Counted from the stretch's first letter, positions 42,737 to 50,630 are shown. The stretch: DNA of 64,000 nt from an uncultured Bacteroidota bacterium (GCA_903887415.1 CAISPO010000042.1:1-64000); one strand, 5' to 3'. The notes: a model not told the origin generated them from the letters alone. Numbers and translations: made by a program.

Positions 42737-43720
42737 TCAATGGTTCTCTTCGGCAGTAGTTGTATAAGAGTTTATCTTCCGGATGATCTCATCCAGCTTA
42801 TTCGCAGCAATTTGCAGGTTTTCCAATATTTCTATATTGTCAACGTGCCCCGGATTGTCAATATTGAATAGCTGGGCTATGCCCAGAATGCTGGCAACAG
42901 GGCCCCTTACTTCATGCGATTGAATCCATGCAATTTTCCTTAGTTGATCGTTTTGTTTTTTTATCATCTTCAGGTACTTGTACTGCCTGGTTATGTCCCT
43001 GGAAAAACAGCTCACACCGATAATATTTTTATCCTTATCGTGAATCAGGTTAAAACGTACTTCTTCATATGTTTTGCTGCCGTTATGCTCTTCGGTCCAG
43101 ACCATTTTATATACCTCGCCACTCAATGCCCGGTCATAAAAACCAGCCCATGTTTTAAGCAGGCCTTTATCAAAGTCATCGTATTGTACATCACATTTTC
43201 TTTTGCCGCAGATCCTGTAAATGCGCCGCCAGAATGCTTTGTTTGCCGAAATAATGCTATGTTGTTTGTCAACTGACCAGATTATGTCTGTTGTGTTATT
43301 AACTATCGCACGTAAATTCTGTTTTTCTATAAATATCCTGTCCAGAATTCTGTTTCGTTCAATGGCATAATGTATCGCCTTTTCCAGCATTTTTTGGTTA
43401 AACTCGCCCTTCACCAAATAGTCCTGTGCACCGTGTTTTATCGTATTGATAGCTATGGCTACTTCCGATGTTCCGGTAAGTACGATTATCGGGGTATCGG
43501 GGAATTTTTTTACCACCTGCTCAAAGGTTTCGGGATAAGACGAATCCGGCAGGGTGAGATCCGTTAATACAACCTCAATTCCAGAAATATCTACATCTGC
43601 CAGGTCTCGCAGATAGACGCATCTCACAATTCGTGCCCGGGGATAACCAATGTCTTCAAGCAGCATTGCAATTGACTGAAATGCAAAGTCATCATCTTCA
43701 ATAAACAGTAATTTCTTCAT
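42737..43720 (-). CDS. Receiver-PAS-HisKA-like protein without an ATPase domain
   Basis: 327 residues. Residues 1-125 form a receiver domain (LLFIEDDDFAFQS with the acidic pocket, phosphorylation site Asp54 in VVLTDLTLPDS, Lys in YLVKGEF). Residues about 130-245 form a PAS domain (LRAIVNNTTDIIWSVDKQHS, FSRDITRQYK, with PAC). Residues 258-325 hold a dimerisation and phosphoacceptor-like helix: LRKIAWIQSHEVRGPVASIL has His269. No HATPase_c domain follows, since the gene ends at residue 327 and a terminator sits behind it. It therefore cannot phosphorylate by itself and would need a partner kinase, or it may be a phosphotransfer or sensing scaffold. It sits inside the PHA locus. Confidence 0.88.
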   Translation of the reverse strand: MKKLLFIEDDDFAFQSIAMLLEDIGYPRARIVRCVYLRDLADVDISGIEVVLTDLTLPDSSYPETFEQVVKKFPDTPIIVLTGTSEVAIAINTIKHGAQDYLVKGEFNQKMLEKAIHYAIERNRILDRIFIEKQNLRAIVNNTTDIIWSVDKQHSIISANKAFWRRIYRICGKRKCDVQYDDFDKGLLKTWAGFYDRALSGEVYKMVWTEEHNGSKTYEEVRFNLIHDKDKNIIGVSCFSRDITRQYKYLKMIKKQNDQLRKIAWIQSHEVRGPVASILGIAQLFNIDNPGHVDNIEILENLQIAANKLDEIIRKINSYTTTAEENH

Positions 43721-44061
43721 AATTATTTTCGATCACATAGCCTTTTCACGGATACTATCTGAAATTTTAATCAAAATTACTATTCAACATTTCAATGAAA
43801 TTGTACAATTGTTTATTTAAATGGTAGTTTTCGTGAGTATTGACGCAATACCCTATTCTTGGCCAAATCTGCATAAACCGTGTTTAAGATTTATTCCAGC
43901 TTGGGAACGTTGACAAAATAAATCATACTAGTTGGCGAAGGTATTTTTCTATTATGCAAGGCGCAAAAATATGCGAATAGTGCGCTATTTTAAGACTTTT
44001 GCAACGAAGCAAAAATGGAAAAGAATAAGGCAATTTGTGTAATTTATTTCGTCATCGTTCC
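43721..44061. other. Intergenic region between two regulator genes
   Basis: No gene is seen in 341 AT-rich bases. A possible minus-strand promoter is CGAAGGTA (43936-43943, reading TACCTTCG) with a TTG 20 bases upstream (43964-43966), which would give the receiver-PAS gene a leader of about 200 bases. A 12-bp palindrome AATTGTACAATT lies at 43799-43810. Confidence 0.45.
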
Positions 44062-44757
44062 TTACATTGCTTTTTCTAAAAAACTATACACATTAAGTGC
44101 CCGGAACTCCTCCGGAGTAAAAGAAGTGTATTTCTTAAAAAACTTGGTAAAGTAGGAATTGTCAGAAAAATTAAGCTGGTAGGCAATTTCAGATATGCTC
44201 ATATCGGCATTCACCAGCAATCTTTTGGCTTCAAGAATTATTCTGTTCCTGATGATTTCTCCTGCCGAAGTACCTGCTTGTTCATTACATATGGCATTGA
44301 GCTTGTAGGGTGTTATGTAGAGCATTGCCGCATACTCTTTGGGTAATTTCTTTTTCTTGTAATTTTGATTTAGCAGCACTCTGAATTGGTGCAGAATTTT
44401 TTGGTTCAGTGTGGACATCTGCAATCTGACCCGTATGTTTTCATGGCGGCTGACACCGATGAACAAAGACATTAGATGAAAACAAACCTGGTCCTGGCTA
44501 AACGAATCTTTTTTCGCGGCTTCATTTATTATTTGTTTGAAAAAGTAAGTTGCCTCTGATAAAGCATCCCCTTTCAAATCCATAACACTTTCTTCCGGGA
44601 TGCCCCGCAGGAATGGGAATTGGCCTAGATAATCGGGGTTTGCAATAAATGAATGGAATAAGTTTTCTGAAAAGTTAAGCCCATATCCTTCGTCCTCATC
44701 GGTAATATTCCACCAATGAACCTGGCCCGGTATCATAAAATAGATGCGGCCCGGCAC
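44062..44757 (-). CDS. AraC-family regulator, main part (frameshifted)
   Basis: 231 residues ending in an AraC helix-turn-helix pair (KLPKEYAAMLYITPYKLNAI, then LLVNADMSISEIAYQLNFSD and NSYFTKFFKKYTSFTPEEFR). The first codon is a GTG in mid-sequence. Upstream in the same frame the DNA keeps coding for VDFEQFDL and, before it, PHRHAYYHIFLFIRGSGT, the cupin-like sensing domain of this family. That segment joins the frame of the next feature at a run of six G (44838-44843, plus strand): five G would restore one protein of about 302 residues. It is divergent from the alpha/beta hydrolase gene and may control the PHA locus. The target is not known. Confidence 0.85.
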   Translation of the reverse strand: MPGRIYFMIPGQVHWWNITDEDEGYGLNFSENLFHSFIANPDYLGQFPFLRGIPEESVMDLKGDALSEATYFFKQIINEAAKKDSFSQDQVCFHLMSLFIGVSRHENIRVRLQMSTLNQKILHQFRVLLNQNYKKKKLPKEYAAMLYITPYKLNAICNEQAGTSAGEIIRNRIILEAKRLLVNADMSISEIAYQLNFSDNSYFTKFFKKYTSFTPEEFRALNVYSFLEKAM

Positions 44758-44776
44758 AAGATCAAATTGCTCAAAA

Positions 44777-44968
44777 TCAACGCTTACCGTGCCACTGCCA
44801 CGAATGAATAAAAATATATGGTAGTAAGCATGCCGGTGGGGGGACTATTAGTTTATCACGGATCTTGTAGTAATCCTGGCGTGAGCCTGCGCTAATATCA
44901 TGATGCAACCTGTTGTGGTTGATCATGCATAAATCATAAACCGGTATAGTACCTTTTGCTTTTTTCAA
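44777..44968 (-). CDS. AraC-family regulator, N-terminal part (frameshifted)
   Basis: A 63-residue frame starting MKKAKGTIPVYDLCMINHNR. This is the N-terminal end of the AraC-type protein at 44062-44757, in a different frame. Up to KIRDKLIVP the sequence is family-like; after the G6 tract it reads PPACLLPYIFIHSWQWHGKR, which is not family-like. Without the extra G it continues as PHRHAYYHIF. The gene is thus inactive, switched off by slippage, or the tract is miscounted. Confidence 0.75.
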   Translation of the reverse strand: MKKAKGTIPVYDLCMINHNRLHHDISAGSRQDYYKIRDKLIVPPPACLLPYIFIHSWQWHGKR

Positions 44969-45052
44969 GTATATATATCAAGTCATGTCAAGTCAAATCA
45001 AATATACGAAGATATTTTAACCCATGAAAAGAATAGGTTATTTTCGCCGACC

Positions 45053-45925
45053 ATGTCAATAAGTATCAGTTACCCTTACAAAACACATTTCATCGAGCTT
45101 CCCGGCAACTGCAAGGTTGCCTACATAGATGAAGGCTCCGGCGAGCGAACGCTTCTGTTCATTCATGGCCTCGCCAACTACATCCCGGTGTGGAAAAAGA
45201 ACATCGACGAGCTTAAGAAATACTATCGTTGCATCGCCATAGACCTACCAGGGAATGGCCTTTCTGACCAGCACGTGCATCCATTCGGGATGAAGTTTTT
45301 TGCCGAATGCATCTTCAACTTTATTAATGCGCTAAAGCTGAAAGACCTGCATATAGTGGGCCACTCGATGGGCGGGCAGATCGCCATGACCACAGTGCTC
45401 AATCATCCGGGTTGTGCCGAGTCACTCGTGCTTTGTGCGCCTGCCGGTTTCGAACAGTTTTCCGTAATGGAGAAAACGATGTACTACAGTTCGATACACC
45501 TTCTTGATTTTATCTCAACCGACGAGCACAGCCTGCGTACGGCAATACAAAATAGTTTTTACCGTAACCACGCACAGGGCGAAGGCATAGTAAAAGAACT
45601 TGTGAGCATCATGAAAACGTACAAGCTAAACTACTATCGCAAAATGGTGGAAGCCTGCATAAAAGGAATGATGGAAGAACCGGTATATAGCAACCTGAAC
45701 AAGATCCAATTACCCGCACTCGTCATTTTTGGCAGAAACGATGCACTTATACCAAACAAGCTCATACACCACACTACCACCGAAAAAATTGCGAAGGACG
45801 CAGTAAAGAAAATGCCAAACGCCCACCTGGAAATGATACCCGACTGCGGCCATTTTGTACAGTGGGAAAAAGCTAATGAGGTGAACAGGAATATTATTCT
45901 TTTTCTTGAAAACGAGCATCAGTAA
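45053..45925 (+). CDS. Alpha/beta hydrolase, possible PHA-locus esterase or depolymerase
   Basis: 290 residues with a classic hydrolase fold: oxyanion region LLFIHGLANYIPVWKKNI, nucleophile elbow HIVGHSMGGQIAM with Ser, acid in VIFGRNDALIP, and catalytic His in IPDCGHFVQWEKA. No signal peptide is present, so it acts in the cytoplasm. It resembles esterases and C-C hydrolases. Its place among PHA genes makes a granule-associated depolymerase or oligomer hydrolase possible, but no depolymerase-specific motif (such as a type-specific lipase box) is seen. TATTTTCG at 45039-45046 lies only 7 bases before the ATG, which could give a leaderless mRNA. The start MSISISYPYK is the only good one. Confidence 0.85.
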   Translation: MSISISYPYKTHFIELPGNCKVAYIDEGSGERTLLFIHGLANYIPVWKKNIDELKKYYRCIAIDLPGNGLSDQHVHPFGMKFFAECIFNFINALKLKDLHIVGHSMGGQIAMTTVLNHPGCAESLVLCAPAGFEQFSVMEKTMYYSSIHLLDFISTDEHSLRTAIQNSFYRNHAQGEGIVKELVSIMKTYKLNYYRKMVEACIKGMMEEPVYSNLNKIQLPALVIFGRNDALIPNKLIHHTTTEKIAKDAVKKMPNAHLEMIPDCGHFVQWEKANEVNRNIILFLENEHQ

Positions 45926-45947
45926 CAATTTTTAAAACACCACCACA

Positions 45948-45970
45948 CGTAGAGACGCAACGTATTGCGC
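45948..45970. repeat. GTAGAGACGCAA palindromic repeat
   Basis: GTAGAGACGCAACGTATTGC then GCC, a partly degraded copy of the GTAGAGACGCAA...TTGCGTCTCTAC family. Compare 31581-31609. Confidence 0.6.
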
Positions 45971-46032
45971 CTTTACTTTACCCACTGCCATCACATCTCA
46001 CTGCTACAATAAAATTACTGTTACGCCCAATA

Positions 46033-46063
46033 AAAAAAGGAACGCGATCTGCGTTCCTTTTTT
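46033..46063. terminator. Bidirectional terminator between the hydrolase and phaE
   Basis: AAAAAAGGAACGC (46033-46045), loop GATCT, then its complement (46051-46063). T tracts are built into both sides. Confidence 0.9.
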
Positions 46064-46084
46064 ATCAACCATTGTTATTAGTTA

Positions 46085-47659
46085 TTATTTTCTTCCACGC
46101 TTAGCAGGAGCAACAGCTTTCTTTACTGCTTTCTTAGCTGGAGATGGAGCTTTATATTCTTCCTCTTCTTCCTCTTCGCTCTCGTCTTCTGCTACTACAT
46201 CTTCTACGCTCTCAGCGGCAGCCATTTTAGCAGCCATTTCACGTACTTTCTTTTTCAGGTCATAGATGGTTTTGTAAACTTCGTCCATCTGGCTGCGTGT
46301 AGCCACCGGGATGTCCTTCATCATGCCTTCTACCTGCAGTTCGATGTCCTTGCGGAGCTTGTTCTGCATGCTGCTCACTTCGCCCATCAGTTTGCTGTAT
46401 TCTGTGCTTTCAAACAAAGAAACATAAACCTTGTCGCTGATGTTCATCCACTCCTGGTAAAGGGCAAGCATGCTCTTTACTTCTACGCCATCCTGTATTT
46501 TCTTGGCAGTGCTTTCAGCAAGCTTGTCCATAACCTTTGTACCCTGGCTATAGATCATGTACTGCAGTTCTGCATTCTTGATATTGTATTCAGCTATGCG
46601 CTTAGCGATATCGCTCCACTCCTTAATAGTTTTGCTCTGCGCATTTTCAGGCATCAGCTTAGTGAAAGGAGAAGCCGCTTCGCTCATCATGTTGGTGAAG
46701 TCGTTGTACGCCTTGTTCACCTGGCCAAACATATCTGTGCTGTTGCCCATCATGCCGCGCAGCTGATCGAAGCTCGTTTTGCCAAACTGGTTCATTTGTG
46801 CTGTACCGTTCTTCATCATCTCTGCCATTTTGGTCATGTAGTCACGGCCCTCCTGTGGCATAAAGCTGAAGAACTTATCGGTGAACTCCTTGTATGTTTC
46901 CGGGTTCATCCATTTCTTGTACTCGTCCATGTTGAACGTCTTCTCCTGCATGGATTTGAACATTGGCGCCCACAGCTCAGCAAACTTGGTAAAGCTCTCG
47001 CCAGACTTCATCATGTTGTTATAAGCATCATGAGCAGTTGGGCTCTGGAACATTTTGGTCCAGTCAGCCATGCTGCTCTGCAGTGTATTGTTGAACTGGC
47101 CGAACATAGAAGTCATCTGCTCCTGTGCCTTCTTCATGTTATCAGCGTTGAACGGATTCATCTGCTGTGCCTGGTTCATCCAGTTATTTGCCTGCATCTG
47201 GTTCATCCATGCAGTCATCGGGTTAGAAGTATTGTTGTTCATCCACGCAGTCATTGGATTAGACTCCGTATTGAAGCTCTTCTGCCACTGGCTGAAAGGA
47301 TTAGCAGTTGTGCCATTGCCCAGGTTCTTTGCAGCTTCCTGGCTCTTGTCCCACATTTGCTTGGCAAGGTCGGCCTGTACTTTCATCCAGTTTTCGAAAA
47401 ATTCGCTGGCTTTTTCAGTCGCCTCCTTTGCAGTTTCGGTAGCTTTTTCAGCAGCTTTAGGAGCTTCGCTTGTTACTTTGGTAAACAAGTTCTTCTGTGT
47501 TTCCAGCCAGTTCTTGTACCAGTCGCTTCCTTTCTCAATTGTTTCATTGAGCGTAGCGTTGCCATTCGCGAGTTTCTTAGTGTTCTCCACTACAGAATCG
47601 ATCACTTTTTTTTGTGTGTCAACGATGTTGTCCACCAAATTTTCTGCTTTGAAAGCCAT
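46085..47659 (-). CDS. phaE: PhaE/phasin-like PHA granule protein with a Lys-Ala-Pro tail
   Basis: 524 residues, no signal peptide. The N-terminal 110 residues are phasin-like amphipathic helices with two copies of an aromatic unit (WYKNWLETQKNLFTKV and FFENWMKVQADLAKQM). Residues 120-160 have the tandem unit NPMTAWMN (134-141 and 146-153) in an Asn/Met/Trp-rich linker. The C-terminal half fits the class III synthase subunit PhaE (PF09712-like): LYQEWMNISDKVYVSLFEST, ELQVEGMMKDIPVATRSQMD, EVYKTIYDLKKKVREM. It ends with an acidic run (EDESEEEEEEE) and a basic PAKKAVKKAVAPAKRGRK tail like the DNA-binding tail of PhaF. Known PhaE proteins are about 350 residues. It is inferred to be the PhaC partner plus granule coat. 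TACCTTTG (47784-47791) is a possible -7 box. Confidence 0.85.
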   Translation of the reverse strand: MAFKAENLVDNIVDTQKKVIDSVVENTKKLANGNATLNETIEKGSDWYKNWLETQKNLFTKVTSEAPKAAEKATETAKEATEKASEFFENWMKVQADLAKQMWDKSQEAAKNLGNGTTANPFSQWQKSFNTESNPMTAWMNNNTSNPMTAWMNQMQANNWMNQAQQMNPFNADNMKKAQEQMTSMFGQFNNTLQSSMADWTKMFQSPTAHDAYNNMMKSGESFTKFAELWAPMFKSMQEKTFNMDEYKKWMNPETYKEFTDKFFSFMPQEGRDYMTKMAEMMKNGTAQMNQFGKTSFDQLRGMMGNSTDMFGQVNKAYNDFTNMMSEAASPFTKLMPENAQSKTIKEWSDIAKRIAEYNIKNAELQYMIYSQGTKVMDKLAESTAKKIQDGVEVKSMLALYQEWMNISDKVYVSLFESTEYSKLMGEVSSMQNKLRKDIELQVEGMMKDIPVATRSQMDEVYKTIYDLKKKVREMAAKMAAAESVEDVVAEDESEEEEEEEYKAPSPAKKAVKKAVAPAKRGRK

Positions 47660-47783
47660 GTTAATTGTTATTATGTTTGAAAAATATGTGCTTGTTTGTT
47701 TGCAGAAAAGGAATTTTCACTATCTTGGTTCTTCAATTCTGCTTTAGTCTCCTGTAGTGCCTTTCTATCCCTTTTTCGCGCTG

Positions 47784-47791
47784 CAAAGGTA
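47784..47791 (-). promoter_or_regulatory. -7 promoter element of phaE
   Basis: TACCTTTG on the minus strand, 124 bases before the phaE ATG. Near -33 the sequence has no TTG. It may give a leader of about 118 bases. Confidence 0.45.
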
Positions 47792-47918
47792 GATAGTCTA
47801 AAGTTAAGTAAATGTAAAATTCCATATTTATCGGCTCCCTAACAATTATTTAACGGGGCCTATTGCTATGACCTATGGATGGCTGTATGTATCACGTTTT
47901 TTTCGAAAATCCCAGTTG

Positions 47919-47970
47919 CATAACTCATTCTACTTCACCCTCGCCTTCAGGGAAGGGATGGGGAGAGGTT
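47919..47970 (-). repeat. Dispersed repeat family A, copy 3
   Basis: CATAACTCATTCTACTTCAC then CCTCGCCTTCAGGGAAGGGA and TGGGGAGAGG. It is the inverse orientation of copies 1 and 2 and lies directly upstream of the phaJ -7 box. Confidence 0.75.
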
Positions 47971-47977
47971 TTTTCCT

Positions 47978-47985
47978 TACTTTCG
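47978..47985 (+). promoter_or_regulatory. -7 promoter-like element of phaJ
   Basis: TACTTTCG (TAnnTTYG form), 22 bases before the phaJ ATG. No TTG at normal spacing. Confidence 0.4.
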
Positions 47986-48007
47986 CCCACAAAAACACAC
48001 AAAAACT

Positions 48008-48421
48008 ATGTTACAGATCGGAGATGAATTCCGCCACAAGTACAGCTACACACAAGATGATGTGGACACCTATGCACGCGTAAGCGGCGATACTAACCCA
48101 TTGCATATTGATGCAGCGGCAGGCAAGGCCAGCATGTTCGGCCGCAATATTATTCATGGCTTCCTCGGCGCCAGTGTATTTACCAAAATATTCGGCGCAC
48201 TTTGGTATGCCGATGGCCATGTCTATATGAGCCAGAACATAAAGTGGCTTAAGCCCATGTTTGTGGACACACAATACGAAGCAGTAATAAAGGTAAAAGA
48301 GATCATTAAGGAAAAGAACCGCATCCTCTACGAATGTGCAGTTTACGACGTAGCCACCGGCGACCAAACCATTGCCGGCGAAGCACTGCTGCTCAATAAG
48401 AAGCAGTATGTGTGGGCATAA
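48008..48421 (+). CDS. phaJ: (R)-specific enoyl-CoA hydratase PhaJ-like (MaoC family)
   Basis: 137 residues, hot-dog fold. It hydrates 2-enoyl-CoA from beta-oxidation to (R)-3-hydroxyacyl-CoA, feeding PhaC. The hydratase 2 motif YARVSGDTNPLHIDAAAGKA gives Asp28 and His33, matching Asp31 and His36 of the Aeromonas enzyme, and FGRNIIHGFLGASVF matches the family. Length is normal (134-150). Its gene is divergent from phaE across 348 bases and converges with the lipoprotein gene at 48478, with a terminator between. Acyl-CoA thioester dehydratases of other roles share the fold, but the PHA context supports PhaJ. Confidence 0.87.
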   Translation: MLQIGDEFRHKYSYTQDDVDTYARVSGDTNPLHIDAAAGKASMFGRNIIHGFLGASVFTKIFGALWYADGHVYMSQNIKWLKPMFVDTQYEAVIKVKEIIKEKNRILYECAVYDVATGDQTIAGEALLLNKKQYVWA

Positions 48422-48435
48422 GAAATACAGTAAGT

Positions 48436-48475
48436 AATAAGCAAGCCAATCCAAATCAGGATCGGCTTGCTTATT
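48436..48475. terminator. Bidirectional terminator after phaJ
   Basis: AATAAGCAAGCC (48436-48447) pairs with GGCTTGCTTATT (48464-48475), with inner ATCC/GGAT pairs. It precedes the stop codons of two convergent genes. Confidence 0.85.
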
Positions 48476-48477
48476 TG

Positions 48478-49455
48478 TCACAATCCCAATAACCGCGATA
48501 TAATATCTCCTTCCGCGTCCGACGCCATCGCCATGGACACCTTTAGCCCGCTTGCTGTAACACCGGACTGTTGACAAAAATAGAAACTGCCATTTTTATT
48601 CGTAATAGCAACAATAGTATAATTTAGTCCGGGCGGAACTTGTTCAGCAAATCCCCCAGAATCATTATCGTACATATCAAGGTTTACTTTGTCGGCAGTC
48701 AGGGTAACATATACTTGTGTATTTCTGCGGTTATATGACGTATCTGGCATTACTGCTGTTATTTGCGTTAAAGAGCCATTATAACACGACCAATAGTCTG
48801 AATTCATAAAACCAAAACTACTGCACGAGTCAAACACATAATACCAGGGTTTAGGGGGTGGCACATAAGTATAGTTTGAATAGAACACGGAATCTCCCGC
48901 AGAATCTGTCCCGTACGAAACAGTACCAGGCAGCGTTGTATCACATACCGTCCAGTTCGCCGTTGAGTCGCTCGTATTGGTACTGCCATAAAACATTTCC
49001 ATTTTTTGTGAGGATGATCCATTTTGTGCAAATCCAAGCCCGTATTTGTTCGCATACACGGTCGCTCCGTTCATCGTGGCAGTTATATTCACTTGCCCGG
49101 TGCTTTGAATTAGTTTGCCATCCGGAGTTATCGTACTCGTTCTGTTGGCGATCATATCGCCCACGCTATACATTTCCACCAACTGCAGGTTTATCGTACC
49201 GCTGGTGATAATAGTACCACCCACCGTTTTGAATGAGTTTACATAAAAATGCAGCATAGTACCATTCGTACCATACACAATGGTATCGCGCCCGGCACTA
49301 ACACTCAGTTTTTGTGGAGTTGTGCGCAATCCTGCAAATAACTGGTTCAATGTTTGTGTCGGTCCTGCAGCATTGTACTTGGTCTTTTTACAGGATAGCA
49401 CTGTCACCACCGCTACTATACCTATAAGCCCCACTGAAAGAAATACTTTTTTCAT
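48478..49455 (-). CDS. Predicted lipoprotein, paralogue of 49531-50517
   Basis: 325 residues with a lipobox (MKKVFLSVGLIGIVAVVTVL then SC, Cys22). The rest is a beta-rich protein: DTIVYGTNGTMLHFYVNSFK, INLQLVEMYSVGDMIANRTS, VYANKYGLGFAQ, and a C-terminal region ending DIISRLLGL. No family is recognised. It is about half identical by eye to the next gene upstream (49531-50517), which shares TLNQLFAGLRTTPQ-like, MLHFY and ANKYG segments. The opening motif DTIVYGxNGTMLHFYxNSF is like bacterial proteins with a C-terminal carbohydrate-related fold, but this is only a resemblance. A short gap (75 bases) separates the paralogues, so they may be one transcript. Confidence 0.8.
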   Translation of the reverse strand: MKKVFLSVGLIGIVAVVTVLSCKKTKYNAAGPTQTLNQLFAGLRTTPQKLSVSAGRDTIVYGTNGTMLHFYVNSFKTVGGTIITSGTINLQLVEMYSVGDMIANRTSTITPDGKLIQSTGQVNITATMNGATVYANKYGLGFAQNGSSSQKMEMFYGSTNTSDSTANWTVCDTTLPGTVSYGTDSAGDSVFYSNYTYVPPPKPWYYVFDSCSSFGFMNSDYWSCYNGSLTQITAVMPDTSYNRRNTQVYVTLTADKVNLDMYDNDSGGFAEQVPPGLNYTIVAITNKNGSFYFCQQSGVTASGLKVSMAMASDAEGDIISRLLGL

Positions 49456-49530
49456 AAAACCTTAGTGTTTTGTACTATAAAAACGGATGAATAAATAAAA
49501 CGTTAGTAAATAAACTAAGCCTACAACACC

Positions 49531-50517
49531 CTATAAACCTCCCAACCGGGTAAGAACATCTGCTTTCGTGTCCGCTCCCATAGCCGCATTAATGGTCATG
49601 CCGCTGGTTGTAGTTCCGGAGGTTTGATAGTAATACCAACTGCCATTGTTATTCGTGATCGCTACCAATTCGAAATTTACACCCACAGGTACTTGCGTGC
49701 CATGATAATTTAAACTAAATGAATTTGTGGTAGTATCGTATAACGATACCGGTATCGACCATTTCTCTGGCAGGTACACAAAAAATATTTGCGTGTTCCC
49801 GCTGTTAAAGTTTCCATTCGGCATAATAACAGTCATATCGGTCCATACTGAACTAAAGTTGCCCCTGTAAAAATAATCACAGTTCACCTGACCAAAACCG
49901 ACGCAGGAATCGAATATATAGTATGGAGAGTTAGTGGGGGGCTCGTATGCATGATAAGGGGTATCAGTCCCTACTTTCACCGTGCCAATGGTATTATTGC
50001 TCGCAGTCCATGTTGTTACAGAATCCGCAGTGTTAGTGCCACCATAAAATAATTGCATGGTATCAGTTGATGCGCTGGTTTGTACAAACCCTACGCCATA
50101 TTTATTGGCATAGACCGCTTGCCCGTTCATGGTACCGGTGAGGCTTATTTCGCCCCCACTGTTCAGCAGGCTATTGCCCGCTATGGTACTGGTACGGTTG
50201 CAGATATAGTCCACCGGTTTGTACATTTCTATCAGTTGCAGGTTCACTATGCCGCTTGTAAGGATATTGTGGTTTACGTCCATAAAAGAATTAGTATAAA
50301 AATGCAGCATCGTGCCATTAGCGCCATACACAACAGTATCCCTTCCCGCCTGCACACTCAGGCCCTGCGGTGTATATCTCAGCCCCGCAAACAACTGATT
50401 CAGCGATTGCGAACTATTAGTGACCGTAGTAGGATTACTCTGCACCTTCTTACAGGATATTACGGCTACCCCAGCCACACAGCACATCAGCAACACGGAA
50501 ATCACAACTTTTTTCAT
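49531..50517 (-). CDS. Predicted lipoprotein, paralogue of 48478-49455
   Basis: 328 residues with a lipobox (MKKVVISVLLMCCVAGVAVI then SC, Cys22). Shared blocks with the other copy are SLNQLFAGLRYTPQGLSV, DTVVYGANGTMLHFYTNSF, NLQLIEMYKPVDYICNRTST and VYANKYGVGFVQTSAS, plus a common end (ADVLTRLGGL). Differences cluster in the middle. The gene is upstream in the likely two-gene unit. Function unknown; both are outer-membrane or surface lipoproteins by signal. Confidence 0.8.
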   Translation of the reverse strand: MKKVVISVLLMCCVAGVAVISCKKVQSNPTTVTNSSQSLNQLFAGLRYTPQGLSVQAGRDTVVYGANGTMLHFYTNSFMDVNHNILTSGIVNLQLIEMYKPVDYICNRTSTIAGNSLLNSGGEISLTGTMNGQAVYANKYGVGFVQTSASTDTMQLFYGGTNTADSVTTWTASNNTIGTVKVGTDTPYHAYEPPTNSPYYIFDSCVGFGQVNCDYFYRGNFSSVWTDMTVIMPNGNFNSGNTQIFFVYLPEKWSIPVSLYDTTTNSFSLNYHGTQVPVGVNFELVAITNNNGSWYYYQTSGTTTSGMTINAAMGADTKADVLTRLGGL

Positions 50518-50630
50518 AAAAATGCTTTGTTTGCAATATAGACAGACTTCACCTTTAATAGGTTGGCTGCAAACAAAAAATCAGTATTTGCTCTGAGCAT
50601 ATAATTATCAAGCATATATATTACATAAAA

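Noticed and set aside
46796-47680. Long plus-strand frame over the phaE gene
   Set aside because: Antisense shadow with a composition of His, Leu and Cys typical of reverse-strand low-complexity coding. PhaE has a clear family match.
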